Shown here: positions 8,875 to 18,617 of the stretch, in pieces
Layout of the letters: each line of letters opens with the position of its first letter
Position numbering within the stretch: position 1 is the stretch's first letter
Origin: Microbispora hainanensis
Lineage (GTDB): Bacteria; Actinomycetota; Actinomycetes; Streptosporangiales; Streptosporangiaceae
Reading direction: 5' to 3'
Length of the DNA: 64,000 bases
NCBI RefSeq assembly: GCF_036186745.1
Contig: NZ_CP108086.1
Coordinates: 1,612,001 to 1,676,000 of the forward strand
Notes under the pieces: model-generated
Told to the model about the DNA's origin: nothing
Database searches by the model: none
What the model saw: only the letters and a program-made list of their open reading frames with translations
Made by a program: the position numbers and the translations under genes

Positions 8875-9134
8875 GCCTGATCTTTCGTGGAGCCATGTGG
8901 TCGTGCAGACACGGACGGCCGGCCGAGGCGAGCCACCCTGCTGCCTGGCGAAGCGAGAAGCCGTGCGGCGAGTCGCTTGCGCGATAGGAAACTAGGAAAA
9001 GGATTGCCGTCACGGTATCCAACCGGCTTCCAGACCGTCAATAGCCTGTTTCCGCGGTGTTACAGGGGCTTCGTCGTCGCACGTACGGCCTATAGAGTGG
9101 GGATCAGGCAACCCTCAGGGAAAGTGGAGGAAAC
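8875..9134. promoter_or_regulatory. Divergent promoter region between GH127 and lacI-type gene
   Basis: This 260-bp region must hold promoters for both GH127 (leftward) and the regulator (rightward). It contains an imperfect inverted repeat at 9001-9020 (GGAT..CCGT.ACGG.ATCC) that could be an operator. It has no copy of the TGTTAGCGCTAACA palindrome seen at 1741. Exact promoter boxes could not be assigned. Confidence 0.4.
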
Positions 9135-10151
9135 GTGGGAAAGCTGGAGCGTCATGCCACGATCGCCGACGTCGCGGCGCTGGCCGGGGTGTCGGTGGGC
9201 ACGGCCTCCAAGGCGCTCAACGGACGCGGATCGCTGCGGGAGGAGACCCGCATGCGCGTCCGGGAGGCGGCCCGGCAGCTCAACTTCGAGGCCAACGCGG
9301 GCGCCCGCAGCCTGCACTCGGGCCGCACCTACACGGTCGGCATGATCACCACCGACACGATCGGGCGGTTCAGCATCCCCGTGCTGATGGGCGCGGAGGA
9401 CGCGCTGGGCGCCGGGGAGATGTCGGTCTTCCTCTGCGACGGGCGCGACGATCCCATCCGTGAGCAGTACTACGTCAAGACCCTCCTCAGCCGACGGGTC
9501 GACGGCATGATCGTCACCGGCCGGCGCACCGAGGCGCGGGCGCCCATCGGCGCCAACCTGCCCGTGCCCGTGGTCTACGCCTTCATCAGCTCCGCCGACC
9601 CCGGCGACTGCTCGGTGGTCCCCGACGAGGCGGGCGGCGCCCGTAAGGCGGTCGAGCACCTCCTGGCCGTCGGGCGCACCCGGATCGCCCACGTCACCGG
9701 GCCCGAGCACCACAACTCCGCCCGGGTGCGCGCGGCGGCCGCCGCCGAGCGCCTGGCCGAGGACGGGCTGTCCCTGGTCGCGCCGCCACTGTTCGGCGGA
9801 TGGAGCGAGGTGTGGGGCCGTCAGGCCGTCGGCATCCTCCTCGCCGGCCGGTCCGAGTTCGACGCCGTCTTCTGCGGCAGCGACCAGATCGCCCGGGGCG
9901 TCTGCGACGCGCTGCGGGCCGCAGGACGCCGGGTGCCCCAGGACGTCGCCCTCATCGGCTTCGACAACTGGGACGTCATGACCGAAGCCTGCCAGCCACC
10001 GCTGACCAGCATCGATCTCGACCTCGAAGGGCTCGGCCGGTCGGCGGCGGAGATGCTCCTGGCCGCCATCAACGGCTCCCCCTCCCCCGGCCGGCACGCC
10101 CACCCCTGCCGGCTCGTGGTGCGGGAGTCCACCACCATGCCGCTCCCGTGA
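9135..10151 (+). CDS. LacI/GalR-family transcriptional regulator
   Basis: This is a 338-residue repressor. The N-terminal helix-turn-helix is at residues 6-25 (HATIADVAALAGVSVGTASK) with a hinge helix (LNFEANAGARSL) near residues 50-60. A periplasmic-binding-protein-like sugar domain follows (GMITTDTIGRFSIPVLMGAE; LIGFDNWDVMTEACQPPLT). It starts at a GTG with AGTGGAGG five bases upstream. It is divergent from the GH127 gene and is very likely the local repressor of the arabinoside locus, released by an imported sugar. The perfect palindrome at 1741-1754 is the best operator candidate. It ends 30 bp before the convergent exporter gene. Confidence 0.93.
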   Translation: MGKLERHATIADVAALAGVSVGTASKALNGRGSLREETRMRVREAARQLNFEANAGARSLHSGRTYTVGMITTDTIGRFSIPVLMGAEDALGAGEMSVFLCDGRDDPIREQYYVKTLLSRRVDGMIVTGRRTEARAPIGANLPVPVVYAFISSADPGDCSVVPDEAGGARKAVEHLLAVGRTRIAHVTGPEHHNSARVRAAAAAERLAEDGLSLVAPPLFGGWSEVWGRQAVGILLAGRSEFDAVFCGSDQIARGVCDALRAAGRRVPQDVALIGFDNWDVMTEACQPPLTSIDLDLEGLGRSAAEMLLAAINGSPSPGRHAHPCRLVVRESTTMPLP

Positions 10152-10181
10152 CCCGTCCGGCCGCTCCGCCGTACGACGAGG

Positions 10182-12011
10182 TCAGCGGTGGAGCGCGTCC
10201 GGGGCGTCCTGCTCGACGAGGAAGCCTCCGGACTGGTGGTGCCAGAGCCGGGCGTAGGGGCCGTCGGCCTGGAGCAGCTCATGGTGGCTGCCCTGCTCCA
10301 CGATCCGTCCCCGGTTGAGCACGACGAGCCGGTCCATGCGGACGACGGTGCTCAGGCGGTGCGCGACCACGAGCGCCGTACGGTCCTCCATCAACCGCCA
10401 CAGGGCTTCCTGCACGAGGATCTCGCTCTCGGAGTCGAGCGCACTGGTCGCCTCGTCGAGCAGCAGGATCGGGGCGTCGCGCAGGATGGCGCGGGCGAGC
10501 GCGATGCGTTGCCGCTGGCCGCCGGAGAGCTTGACGCCGCGCTCGCCGACCAGGGTGTCGAACCCGTCCGGCAGCGACTCGACGAACTCCGTGACGTGTG
10601 CCGCCTCGGCGGCCTGGAGGATCTCGGCCTCGGTGGCGCCCGGCCGGGCGAACGCGATGTTGTCGCGCACGGACCGGTGGAACATGGCGGGCTCCTGCGG
10701 CACGTACGCGATCAGGCTGCGCAGATCGGCCTGACGCAGCCGGGTGATGTCCTGGCCGCCGATCAGGATCCTGCCTCCGTCGATGTCCATGAGCCGCAGC
10801 AACAGCCGCGTCAGCGTGCTCTTGCCGCCGCCCGACTGGCCCACCAGCCCGATCCTGGCGCCGCTGGGGATGTCGAGGTCCAGGCCGTCGAACAGGTGCG
10901 CGCCGCCGCCGTACGCGAACCTCACCCGCTCGAAGCGGACGCTCGCGTCGGCGGGGCGCAGCGGCTGCGGATCGGCCGGATCCACCACGGTCGGCGGCAC
11001 GAGAAGCAGCTCGGTGAACTGTGCCGCCTCGGTGAGCACGCTCTCGACACGCCGGTAGATCTGGTTGAACTCGAACATGATGCCGATCGTGTTCGTGTAG
11101 TAGGTGAACGTCACCACGATGGCCTCCACGCCGAGGCCGCCGCGCAGCGCCACGGCGAGGAGCAGGCCCACGGTGCTGGTGAGCACCGACAGCGGGGCGA
11201 CGACGGTGTCCACCCGGAGGTTGCCGTAGTCCCAGGACCGCAGGGACAGCTTGCGCTGCTCGGCGATCCTCGTCCGATATTCGGCGGCTTCACGCTCCTC
11301 CGCGGCGAACGCGCGGACCGTGTCCATGTTGGCCAGCACGTCGGCGACGTGCCCCGACACCCGCACCTTGGCGGCCTCGCGCTTCTCGACCAGCGCCTGA
11401 CGACGGCGGATGAGCGGGACGACGAGGAACCCGGTGACGATGACGAGGCCCACCAGAACGATGACCAGCAGCGGGTGATATCGCCACAGCACCACCGAGG
11501 CGAAAACCAGGGGCACCAGCTTGGCGACGACCGAGAAGGTGAGCGTGTCGACGAACTCCTCGTACCTGGAGGAGAACCCGATGACCCGCTTGGTCAGCGA
11601 GCCGGCGAAGTTGTCGTGGAAGAACGCGGCGTCCTTGGCCAGCAGCTCGTCCATGCCCACCACGCCGAGCCGCTCGATGCCCCGGGCGTCGGTGCGGTTG
11701 AGGAAGTGCAGCCCGACCCGCCACAGTGCCTCGCCCGCCAGCAGCATCGCGCCGAAGCCCAGCACATACGGCAGCAGCGCGCCGACGGTGCCGTCCCCGC
11801 CGCCGGCCAGATGCCCCACGAGCCCGGCCACCGCCAGCGGCGCCAGGTAGAACAGGCAGATGTTCCCGATAGCCGGCAACGTCAGTGCGGGCGCCGCGAC
11901 CCGCCATTGGCGCCGCAGCTCGCCGAAGTAGTAGTGCAGCACCAGCAGAACCGCCGATTTGCGCGTAGATGGGCCGCTATCTCCGTCCTCGATCGACCCC
12001 AGCGCCGTCAT
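10182..12011 (-). CDS. ABC exporter, fused membrane and ATPase domains
   Basis: This is a 609-residue half-transporter of the multidrug/lipid exporter type. The membrane domain has about six segments (residues 30-310, e.g. [20 protein letters not shown]). The ATPase domain has Walker [19 protein letters not shown], the signature [16 protein letters not shown] and Walker [16 protein letters not shown], followed by the H-loop VVAHRLSTV. It works as a dimer at the cytoplasmic membrane; the substrate is unknown. The ATG at 12011 has a strong GGGAGGG site just upstream and is preferred over one 12 codons earlier. It is convergent with the LacI gene and seems unconnected with it. No partner half-transporter is adjacent, so a homodimer is likely. 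Confidence 0.9.
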   Translation of the reverse strand: MTALGSIEDGDSGPSTRKSAVLLVLHYYFGELRRQWRVAAPALTLPAIGNICLFYLAPLAVAGLVGHLAGGGDGTVGALLPYVLGFGAMLLAGEALWRVGLHFLNRTDARGIERLGVVGMDELLAKDAAFFHDNFAGSLTKRVIGFSSRYEEFVDTLTFSVVAKLVPLVFASVVLWRYHPLLVIVLVGLVIVTGFLVVPLIRRRQALVEKREAAKVRVSGHVADVLANMDTVRAFAAEEREAAEYRTRIAEQRKLSLRSWDYGNLRVDTVVAPLSVLTSTVGLLLAVALRGGLGVEAIVVTFTYYTNTIGIMFEFNQIYRRVESVLTEAAQFTELLLVPPTVVDPADPQPLRPADASVRFERVRFAYGGGAHLFDGLDLDIPSGARIGLVGQSGGGKSTLTRLLLRLMDIDGGRILIGGQDITRLRQADLRSLIAYVPQEPAMFHRSVRDNIAFARPGATEAEILQAAEAAHVTEFVESLPDGFDTLVGERGVKLSGGQRQRIALARAILRDAPILLLDEATSALDSESEILVQEALWRLMEDRTALVVAHRLSTVVRMDRLVVLNRGRIVEQGSHHELLQADGPYARLWHHQSGGFLVEQDAPDALHR

Positions 12012-12092
12012 GAGCCCTCCCCCGAACGCCGAACCCGCCGTGGTCATGGTCTCTCAGCGTGTGACGGGAGAGCGAACGATTTTCTGCGCCCC

Positions 12093-12230
12093 GGGCGTCG
12101 TCCGCGCGCCCGAGCGGGCGTCGTTCCCGCGTGTATGCGGGCGTCGTTCCCCCGTGTATGCGGGCGTCGTTCCCGCGTGTATGCGAGCGCTGTTTCCGCG
12201 TCCTGGCGGGCGTCGTTCCTGCGCACGTAC
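12093..12230. repeat. 23-bp tandem repeat, six copies
   Basis: Six consecutive 23-bp units run from 12093 to 12230. The core unit reads GGGCGTCGTTCCCGCGTGTA plus TGC. Copies 2, 3 and 4 are nearly identical and copies 1, 5 and 6 are degenerate. The array lies in the 322-bp gap between the divergent exporter (start 12011) and the deacetylase remnant (start 12334). There are no spacers, so it is a minisatellite and not a CRISPR. Confidence 0.85.
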
Positions 12231-12333
12231 GGGGAACGGAAGCGATAGGGCCGGGCGGCATCGTCCCACGTCACACGGCAGGCCCACGCCGCCCGTGTCC
12301 GTCCCGACGGCACCAGGAAGAGAGGACGCGCCG

Positions 12334-13213
12334 ATGGCCAAGGAGATCTTCGTGGCGTTCGGGATCGACGTCGACGCGGTCGGCGGCCGGCTCGGCTCCT
12401 ACGGCGGTGCGGACTCCCCGTGCGACATCTCGCGTGGCCTGTTCGCGGGCGAGGTGGGCGTGCCGCGGCTCAACGCCCTGCCGGCGAAGTACGGCCTGCC
12501 GGCGACCTGGTTCTGGCCCGGCCACTCCGTCGAGACCTTTCCGAGCAGTTCGAGCAGGTCGTGGCGGCCGGACACGAGATCGGCGTACACGGCTACAGCC
12601 ACGAGAACCCGATCGCGATGAGCCGCGAGCAGGAGTCGGCCGTGCTCGACCACTGCATCGACCTCATCGAGACGCGCACCGGCCGGCGCCCCACCCGGTA
12701 CGTCGCGCCGTGGTGGGAGTTCTCCCCGGTCACCAACGAGCTGCTGCTCGACCGCGGCATCAAGTGCGACCACTCGCTGATGCACCGCGACTTCGAGCCC
12801 TACTACGTACGCGTCGGCGACACCTGGTCGAAGATCGACTATGACGGGGACGCCCGCGAGTGGATGAAGCCGCTCGTACGCGGGGAGGAGACCGATCTCG
12901 TCGAGATCCCCGGCAACTGGTATCTCGACGACCTGCCGCCCACATGATGTTCGTCAAGACCAGCCCGAACAGCCACGGCTTCGTCAACCCGCGGCACGTC
13001 GAGGAGATGTGGCTCGACCAGTTCGAATGGGTCCACCGCGAGTCGGACTACGCCGTCTTCACCATGACGATCCACCCGGACGTCTCGGGCCGCCCGCAGG
13101 TCCTGCTCATGCTGGAGCGCCTCATCGAGCACATCGGCAAGCACCAGGGCGTCCGGTGGTCCACGTTCGACGCCATCGCGGACGACTTCACGGCCCGCCA
13201 CCCCCGATCATGA
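12334..13213 (+). pseudogene. Polysaccharide deacetylase (NodB fold) with two frameshifts
   Basis: The protein can be read only by changing frame twice. It starts at ATG 12334 ([18 protein letters not shown]) and runs to about 12545 ([11 protein letters not shown]). It then continues in a second frame ([20 protein letters not shown] ... [12 protein letters not shown]) to about 12940. It ends in a third frame ([17 protein letters not shown] ... DDFTARHP) at 13213. The aspartate of the DVD motif and the histidines of HGYSHEN are the metal-binding residues of the family. The relatives are PuuE/PgdA-like deacetylases of about 290 residues, the size expected here. Codon use is good in all three segments, so the damage is recent or is a sequencing error. 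GAAGAGAGG precedes the start. Confidence 0.8.
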
Positions 13214-13359
13214 CCCGTACGCCGCCGAGCCCCGCAGCCGCGCGGCCCTGCACTGTGCGTCGTCCGCTGCCTGCTCTCGCCTCACGCCCGCAGCCGCTGG
13301 GCCTGTCCGCGCGCCGCCCGGGCCTGCCCTGCGCATCGCCCACCCCCGCGCCTTCGGCC

Positions 13360-16300
13360 TTACTCGTGTAGTCGTCGGGCTCGTCCGAGGCGGTGGTAGG
13401 TGAAGGCCCAGCGGTCTTCGCCTACTTGGCGGCGGGTGTAGCGGTCGGGGTGCTGGTAGCGGTCGCGGTTGTGGAACTGGCAGGCCGGACCGAGGAGTTT
13501 CAGGTCCGTGAGGCCGCCGGTGCTCCAGTTGTCGGCGTGGTCGATCTGGCACATGGTCGCCGGGAGCGGGCAGCCGTCGACCCAGCACGTGGCATACCGG
13601 GCGAAGATGGCCCGCCGCTGGGCAGGAGTCGCCAGGCGGACCTTGCGGCCCATGTCGAGCACCTGCCCGTCGGCGTTCATGACGATCCGCACCAGAGTCG
13701 AGGTGCGGGCGAGCCGGTGCACGCTGGAGACGGGCAGCACCTGCCCGGTCGCCAGCAACACCCCCGGCGCTGTCCCCGGTGCCATCCCCAACGACGCCCC
13801 CAGCAACGTGCCTGCCGACGCTCCCAACGCCGACCCCAAGAACGCCCCAGGCATCGCGCCCGCCGACGCACCCGGAGATCCCGGGGACCCACCTTGCGCC
13901 GCTCCCCGTGCCGCTCCTTGTGACGCCTCTAGCGCCGTCCCCGGCGTCGCTCGCCCGGCTCCCGCTGCTGTTCCCGGAGTTCCCGCTGCCTGCGTCGCGC
14001 ACGAGCACCGCGCCTCGCCACTGCACCGCCACGCGCCCTGGCTGCCGCACCGGCACGTGCTGTGGCCATGCCGGCAGTCCCCCGCAGTCCGAGGCCCAGC
14101 GTGGGTGTGATGAGCGGAGACATCCTCGGGAGGAGGATCCGTCCACGCCGAACTCGAAGGCGCCACCTCCGAAGGCGCTGCCTCCGAAGGCGCTGCCTCC
14201 GAGGGCGCTGCCTGCGATGGCGGCGCATCCGAAGCCGTCGCACCCGAAGGCACTGCGTCCGAAGGGGCTGTGTCCGAAGGGGCAGCGTGCGAAGGGGCTG
14301 TGTGCCAATGCCCGCCACCGTGAGCAGGCCATGCTGACGCACCCCGCCGGGCGTGGGTTGCTCCGGACCGGGCCGCGCCGCGAACGCAGCCATCGCCCTC
14401 TGCAGGCGCGGTCGTGTCGCACTCGGCAGAGCGGGTGCTCGCGGTGTCGTCGTCCTCGGCGGAGTCGGCGTTCGCGGTGTGGTCGCCCTCGGCAGCGGCG
14501 GTGTTCGCGGTGCTGCGCGGCTCGCACTCCCCAGGCCGCCGCTCACCGGCCCCGCACTCACCGGCTCCCCAGCCACGAGGCTCTTCATCGCGAAGTCCGG
14601 TCGCGACGTCGCCGGAGCCAGCGGCAGGGTCGGTGGCGGGGACAGCCTCAGCAGTGTCGAGCTCGTCCGGGGTCTCGGGGCCGTCGGTGCCGCCCGCAGC
14701 ACCCGGATCGCCCATCACGTCGGAGACGGCGTCGTCGGCCTGGCTGGGGTCGTCGGCGCTTCCGGTGGCGTCGGGGGCGTAGGCGTTGGTGTCGTCGGCG
14801 CTCTCCGCACCGGCATCTGTCCCGGCCTCGCCAGGAGCACGGTCGCCCGTGTCGTCCCGGCCTTCCTCGAAGCCCCCGGCATCCCGCGCGTTTTCGACGT
14901 GGTCGGCGGGGTCGTCGGCGCTCTCCGCACCGGCATCTGCCCCGGCCTCGCCAGGAGCAGAGTCGCCCGTGTCGTCCCGGCCTTCCTCGAAGCCCCCGGC
15001 ATCCCGCGCGTCTTCGACATGGTCGGCGGGGTCGTCGGCGCTCTCCGCACCGGCATCTGCCCCGGCCTCGCCAGGAGCAGAGTCGCCCGTGTCGTCCCGG
15101 CCTTCCTCGAAGCCCCCGGCATCCCGCGCGTCTCCGGCGTGGTCGGCGGGGTCGTCGGCGCTCTCCGCACCGGCATCTGCCCCGGCCTCGCCAGGAGCAG
15201 AGTCGCCCGTGTCGTCCCGGCCTTCCTCGAAGCCCCCGGCATCCCGCGCGTCTTCGACATGGTCGGTGGTGTCGTCGGCTTGGCTCGGCTCGTCAGTGCT
15301 TCCGGCAGGGTCGGGGACGTAGTCGCTGGGGGCGCTGTCGCCGAGGTCTGCGAAGTGGTCGCTGACCTCGTCGTCGGCGGCAGGGTCGGCGGTGTCTTGG
15401 GTGGCCGGGTCGGTCTCTTCGGTGGCCGGGGCAGCGGGGTCTTCGGTGGCCGGGTCGGCGGGGTATGGGTTGTCGGCGGTGGGGTCGGTGGTTTCGGGGT
15501 CGGTGGGGAGGGATTCGGCGCTGACCACGACGAGGAGCTCGGCGGCGATCTTCTGCTCCAGCAGGGCGATCAAGGCGTCCGCCTGGCGCACCGTCAGCGG
15601 GCGGTCATCCCCCTGTGCCCTCAGCTTGGCGTACGCCTGCAACAACGCCATCAACCGGGCGCCGGCCTCACGCGGCAGGTAGAACTCCCCTTCCACGCCG
15701 CCGCCCTTGCCCGGGCGGACCCGCAGGAACCGCCTCCCGTAATCGGCCCGCTCATCCCGCTCTTCCCCATCGGGGTCCAGCACCGCCCGCAGATGGCGGC
15801 CGGCCTTGGCGACCTCCGCCGCCCCCGCTTTGCCGGCCAGGTCCACCAGGATCGGCTCCGCCAGGCCGGCCTGCTCATCCGATAGCCCGACGACGGCGGC
15901 GCAGATGGCTTCCACCACCCCGGCCGCCAGCTCCCCTGTGGCGAACTTCTCCCGCACGACGGGGAGGCGGGGCAGTTCCGCGCCGAGGGTGAGCAGGCGA
16001 CCAGCTCCGCCCACGGTCATCCCGGCGGCGGTGCGTAGCCAGCAGCGGGTGGAGGCATGGCCGTGCTGCTTGGCCTGACCTGCTCGGTGGACCCGGCCGA
16101 CGCGGTCGGCCAGGGCGCTGGTGATCCGGTCGCGGGCGAACAGCAACTCCTCCGCCTCGGCCAGGCACACATCCACGTCATCGGGAAGCGGCGTCAGCGC
16201 CAGCTCTTGGGCCACCTCACGAACCGACCCCACCACCACCCACGACGACCGCACACGGCGCTGGCCCCGACCATGACCGCCCACACCCTCGGAAGCACCC

Positions 16301-16980
16301 GCACCCGAGCCGGCCGCGCCAGGGTCATTCGCGCCAGTGCCGTTCGCGCCAGTGCCGTTTGTGCCAGCAGCGTCCGCGCCATCGGCAGCACCACGCGCGG
16401 CACCAAAGCCAGCGCCAGCAGCGCCAGCAGCGTCCGGGCCACTGGTATCTGCACCGTCGGCAGCTCCACGCTCGGCATCTGCGCTAGTGCCGTTCGTGCC
16501 ACCGACATTCGCACCGGCGAATGCCGCACTGTCGGCAGCTCCGCACGCGGCACCAGAGCCAGCGCCATACGCGCCAGCGGCAGCCGCACCAGCACAAGCC
16601 CCACGGGCGGCACCAGCGTCACATCCCGCGCTGTCGGCGGTCCAACACGCGGCGTTCGCGTCAGCGCCGTCCGTGCCAGCACCGCTCATGCCGTCGGCAT
16701 TCGTACCGGTGGCAGCCCCACTCGTGGCATCCGCGCCGTCGTTGGTTGCGCTGCCGGTATCGATGCCTGGAACGTCCGCGCCCGGGGCGTCCGTGCTTGC
16801 GGCAACGGGTGCGTCGGCGCGCTGTCGGGGCTCGAAGTTGATGATCGGGAAGGGCTCCTGGGCGGATGAGCCATCAGAGGACCACAGCGGCGAATTGGCG
16901 ATCAGACGGTCCCACCAGCCGTCGTCGGGGCCATTCGAATGACGAAGGCGCTCAGGATCGATGTCGAACAGATCCATCAC
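13360..16980 (-). CDS. DUF222/HNH endonuclease-like protein with expanded repeats
   Basis: This 1206-residue protein belongs to the 13E12-repeat (DUF222 plus HNH) family, normally about 400-600 residues. Residues 55-240 are an Ala/Gly/Thr/Asn-rich low-complexity region. Residues about 247-480 are DUF222 (AEELLFARDRITSALADRVG; RFLRVRPGKGGGVEGEFYLP). Then comes an acidic region with four 40-residue repeats containing DARDAGGFEEGRDDTGDSAP (about residues 570-730). A Ser/Pro/Ala repeat follows (APSEAAPSEAAPSEVAPS). The C-terminal HNH nuclease motif is CWVDGCPLPATMCQIDHADN with FHNRDRY. The role of this family is not established; some members behave like mobile or stress-linked nucleases. The gene stands alone between AT-richer flanks. 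Confidence 0.85.
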   Translation of the reverse strand: MMDLFDIDPERLRHSNGPDDGWWDRLIANSPLWSSDGSSAQEPFPIINFEPRQRADAPVAASTDAPGADVPGIDTGSATNDGADATSGAATGTNADGMSGAGTDGADANAACWTADSAGCDAGAARGACAGAAAAGAYGAGSGAACGAADSAAFAGANVGGTNGTSADAERGAADGADTSGPDAAGAAGAGFGAARGAADGADAAGTNGTGANGTGANDPGAAGSGAGASEGVGGHGRGQRRVRSSWVVVGSVREVAQELALTPLPDDVDVCLAEAEELLFARDRITSALADRVGRVHRAGQAKQHGHASTRCWLRTAAGMTVGGAGRLLTLGAELPRLPVVREKFATGELAAGVVEAICAAVVGLSDEQAGLAEPILVDLAGKAGAAEVAKAGRHLRAVLDPDGEERDERADYGRRFLRVRPGKGGGVEGEFYLPREAGARLMALLQAYAKLRAQGDDRPLTVRQADALIALLEQKIAAELLVVVSAESLPTDPETTDPTADNPYPADPATEDPAAPATEETDPATQDTADPAADDEVSDHFADLGDSAPSDYVPDPAGSTDEPSQADDTTDHVEDARDAGGFEEGRDDTGDSAPGEAGADAGAESADDPADHAGDARDAGGFEEGRDDTGDSAPGEAGADAGAESADDPADHVEDARDAGGFEEGRDDTGDSAPGEAGADAGAESADDPADHVENARDAGGFEEGRDDTGDRAPGEAGTDAGAESADDTNAYAPDATGSADDPSQADDAVSDVMGDPGAAGGTDGPETPDELDTAEAVPATDPAAGSGDVATGLRDEEPRGWGAGECGAGERRPGECEPRSTANTAAAEGDHTANADSAEDDDTASTRSAECDTTAPAEGDGCVRGAARSGATHARRGASAWPAHGGGHWHTAPSHAAPSDTAPSDAVPSGATASDAPPSQAAPSEAAPSEAAPSEVAPSSSAWTDPPPEDVSAHHTHAGPRTAGDCRHGHSTCRCGSQGAWRCSGEARCSCATQAAGTPGTAAGAGRATPGTALEASQGAARGAAQGGSPGSPGASAGAMPGAFLGSALGASAGTLLGASLGMAPGTAPGVLLATGQVLPVSSVHRLARTSTLVRIVMNADGQVLDMGRKVRLATPAQRRAIFARYATCWVDGCPLPATMCQIDHADNWSTGGLTDLKLLGPACQFHNRDRYQHPDRYTRRQVGEDRWAFTYHRLGRARRLHE
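14791..15270 (-). repeat. 120-bp in-frame tandem repeat, four copies
   Basis: Units at 14791-14910, 14911-15030, 15031-15150 and 15151-15270 are almost identical. Each adds 40 acidic residues to the DUF222/HNH protein. The first and last copies carry the most changes, the usual pattern of recent unequal exchange. Because the unit is a multiple of three, the copy number can vary without breaking the gene. Confidence 0.95.
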
Positions 16981-17261
16981 ACCTCCATCAAGCGATTCGA
17001 AAATTTGTATTAATTCTCTCCTCCCTCCGGAGCTTGTGCAAGATCAACTAAGAATCTCTTGGGATCACAGATTGAGGGAATCGCCCAGGTCACGGGATAG
17101 TTCGCCGCCGCGCAAGCCCTGCCAGGAGCCGTTGCCGGTCACGCCATGGCAGGAACTGTGGCTCGACAAACCCTGCCAGGGGCAGACAAGGCGTCGCCCA
17201 GAGGGCGCGGAGGCACTACCCGGCAAGCGCCGAAAACCCGAGAAACGACGAGACTCGGGGC

Positions 17262-17804
17262 ATGACCGGCATTCCTGGCCACCTCAGCGCAGGGCGTCCC
17301 GTTCCTCGGGTTGAGGACGAGACGGAGCGACGCGTCGTGATGATGTGCGGCATCGCCGGTTCGGGCAAGACGACGTACGCGCAGGAGCTGGAGCGACGCG
17401 GCTACGTCCGGCTGTCCATCGACGAGGCCGTCTGGGCACGGCTCGGGCGCGACGGCGGCGAGCTCGACCCGGAGGAGTACGCGGACCATCAGGCCCGTGC
17501 CGAGGATGACTTGTGGCAGGAGCTTGTGCGCCTGATGCGGGCAGGCCGGAGCGTGGTCCTCGACTACAGCTTCTGGAGGCGCGCGACGCGCGACCGGTAC
17601 AAGGCACTGATCGAGAGTCACGGGTATCGGTGGGAGCTCCTCTACCTGAAGGCTCGCCCGGAGACCCTGCGCCGGCGGCTCGCGGCGCGCAACGCCCTGA
17701 GTGGCCCGAACAGTGTCACGGTGTCCGACGAGCTTCTCCGGTCATACGTGGCGGGCTTCGAGGAGCCCGTGGGCGAAGGAGAGCGGGTCATCCCGCAGGA
17801 ATGA
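17262..17804 (+). CDS. P-loop kinase-like ATP-binding protein (AAA_33 type)
   Basis: This is a cytoplasmic protein of up to 180 residues. The Walker A motif is CGIAGSGKTTYAQ. RLSIDEAVW follows, typical of small-molecule kinases and zeta-toxin-like kinases, then VVLDYSFWRRATRDRYK as the substrate region and RRRLAARNAL as the lid. Many family members begin only a few residues before the P-loop, so the GTG at 17337, with GGAG upstream, may be the true start. The substrate is unknown. The gene stands alone; its stop codon lies inside a 67-bp direct duplication. Confidence 0.75.
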   Translation: MTGIPGHLSAGRPVPRVEDETERRVVMMCGIAGSGKTTYAQELERRGYVRLSIDEAVWARLGRDGGELDPEEYADHQARAEDDLWQELVRLMRAGRSVVLDYSFWRRATRDRYKALIESHGYRWELLYLKARPETLRRRLAARNALSGPNSVTVSDELLRSYVAGFEEPVGEGERVIPQE

Positions 17805-17931
17805 GCCGCCGGTCGCACAGGATGTCGGCGGAGCCATGGAGCCGACGTTCCGGGGGCCGACTCGGGAATGAGCCGCCGGTCGCGCGGAGGATGTCGGCGG
17901 AGCCATGGAACCGGCATTCCAGGCCGACTCG
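17798..17931. repeat. 67-bp direct duplication covering the kinase stop codon
   Basis: Bases 17798-17864 are repeated, with a few substitutions and small indels, at 17865-17931. Both copies contain GAATGAGCCGCCGGTCGC and GATGTCGGCGGAGCCATGGA. The first copy includes the last codon and stop of the kinase gene. The rest of the gap up to 18069 shows no gene. Confidence 0.85.
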
Positions 17932-18069
17932 GCCGCAGCGACGCCGAGGACGCCCACGTACGGCAGGGCGAGCGCTCGCGCCAGGGGACGGAGCTGTGCG
18001 ACCTGCTGATGGTGCGGTGGGCCGATCAGCGGTGATCAGCGGCCCGATCGGCGGGCGGTCAGTGGGTGA

Positions 18070-18537
18070 TCAGGGCAGTTCGGCGAGGTGGGCGCCGTTG
18101 GCCGCGGCGATCACCCGGGTCAGCGCCTGGTGCAGGCTCTGCAGCTCGGTCAGCTCCATCCCCAGCCGCTCGACGATCGCCACCGGGACCTTCTCGGCCT
18201 GCCGGCGCAGCGCGCGTCCCTCGTCGGTCAGCACGATCGCCAGGGAACGCTCGTCGTCACTGGCACGGCGGCGCTCGACGTAGCCTGCCGCCTCAAGGCG
18301 CTTGAGCAGCGGCGACAGCGTGGCCGGCTCCAGGGCCAGCATCCGGCTGAGGTCCTTCACCGACAACGGCGCGTGCTGCCAGAGGGCCAGCATCACCAGA
18401 TATTGCGGGTGGGTCAGGCCCATCGGTTCGAGCAGGGGCCGATAGAGACCGATGACCGACCGCGAGGCGACCGCCAGGGCGAAGCAGACCTGGTTCTCCA
18501 GGGCCAACGGGTCGACGATGTCGCCAATGTCACTCAT
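18070..18537 (-). CDS. MarR-family regulator, OhrR-like
   Basis: This 155-residue winged-helix repressor has near its start ALENQVCFALAVASRSV, where the single cysteine matches the peroxide-sensing cysteine of OhrR proteins. GLTHPQYLVMLALWQ, LEPATLSPLLKRLEAAGYV (recognition helix) and RRRASDDERSLAIVLT (wing) then follow. OhrR proteins release DNA when this cysteine reacts with organic hydroperoxides. The ATG at 18537 is chosen because GGAGGTG lies just upstream; an earlier in-frame ATG would overlap that site. It is divergent from a small membrane protein, and the shared gap holds paired palindromes that are probably its operator. No ohr gene is adjacent, so the sensed signal is inferred. Confidence 0.85.
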   Translation of the reverse strand: MSDIGDIVDPLALENQVCFALAVASRSVIGLYRPLLEPMGLTHPQYLVMLALWQHAPLSVKDLSRMLALEPATLSPLLKRLEAAGYVERRRASDDERSLAIVLTDEGRALRRQAEKVPVAIVERLGMELTELQSLHQALTRVIAAANGAHLAELP

Positions 18538-18564
18538 GTGCACCTCCATGGCCATGCTAGGCGA

Positions 18565-18591
18565 TTAGTACACTAACTGTTAGTGCACTAA
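18565..18591. promoter_or_regulatory. Paired palindromic operator for the OhrR-like repressor
   Basis: TTAGTACACTAA (18565-18576, one mismatch from a palindrome) is followed by TTAGTGCACTAA (18580-18591, a perfect palindrome). The two 12-bp sites are 15 bp apart and lie between the divergent MarR and small membrane protein genes. This is the arrangement expected for a MarR-type dimer operator controlling both. Confidence 0.8.
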
Positions 18592-18617
18592 GCAGCGCCG
18601 AGAACACAGGAAGTGTC

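Noticed and set aside
9001..9020. GGAT..CCGT.ACGG.ATCC as the main LacI operator
   Set aside because: The symmetry is off by one base and the repeat is weaker than the perfect palindrome at 1741, so it is listed only as a possibility.
12093..12230. 23-bp array considered as a CRISPR
   Set aside because: Units are contiguous with no unique spacers and no cas genes are present.
14791..15270. Four 120-bp repeats considered as a CRISPR or mobile repeat
   Set aside because: The repeats are directly adjacent without spacers and keep the reading frame of the DUF222/HNH protein.
17118..17180. Two CCTGCCAGG boxes 54 bp apart upstream of the kinase gene
   Set aside because: The boxes are short and GC-rich, and similar sequence is expected by chance at this base composition.
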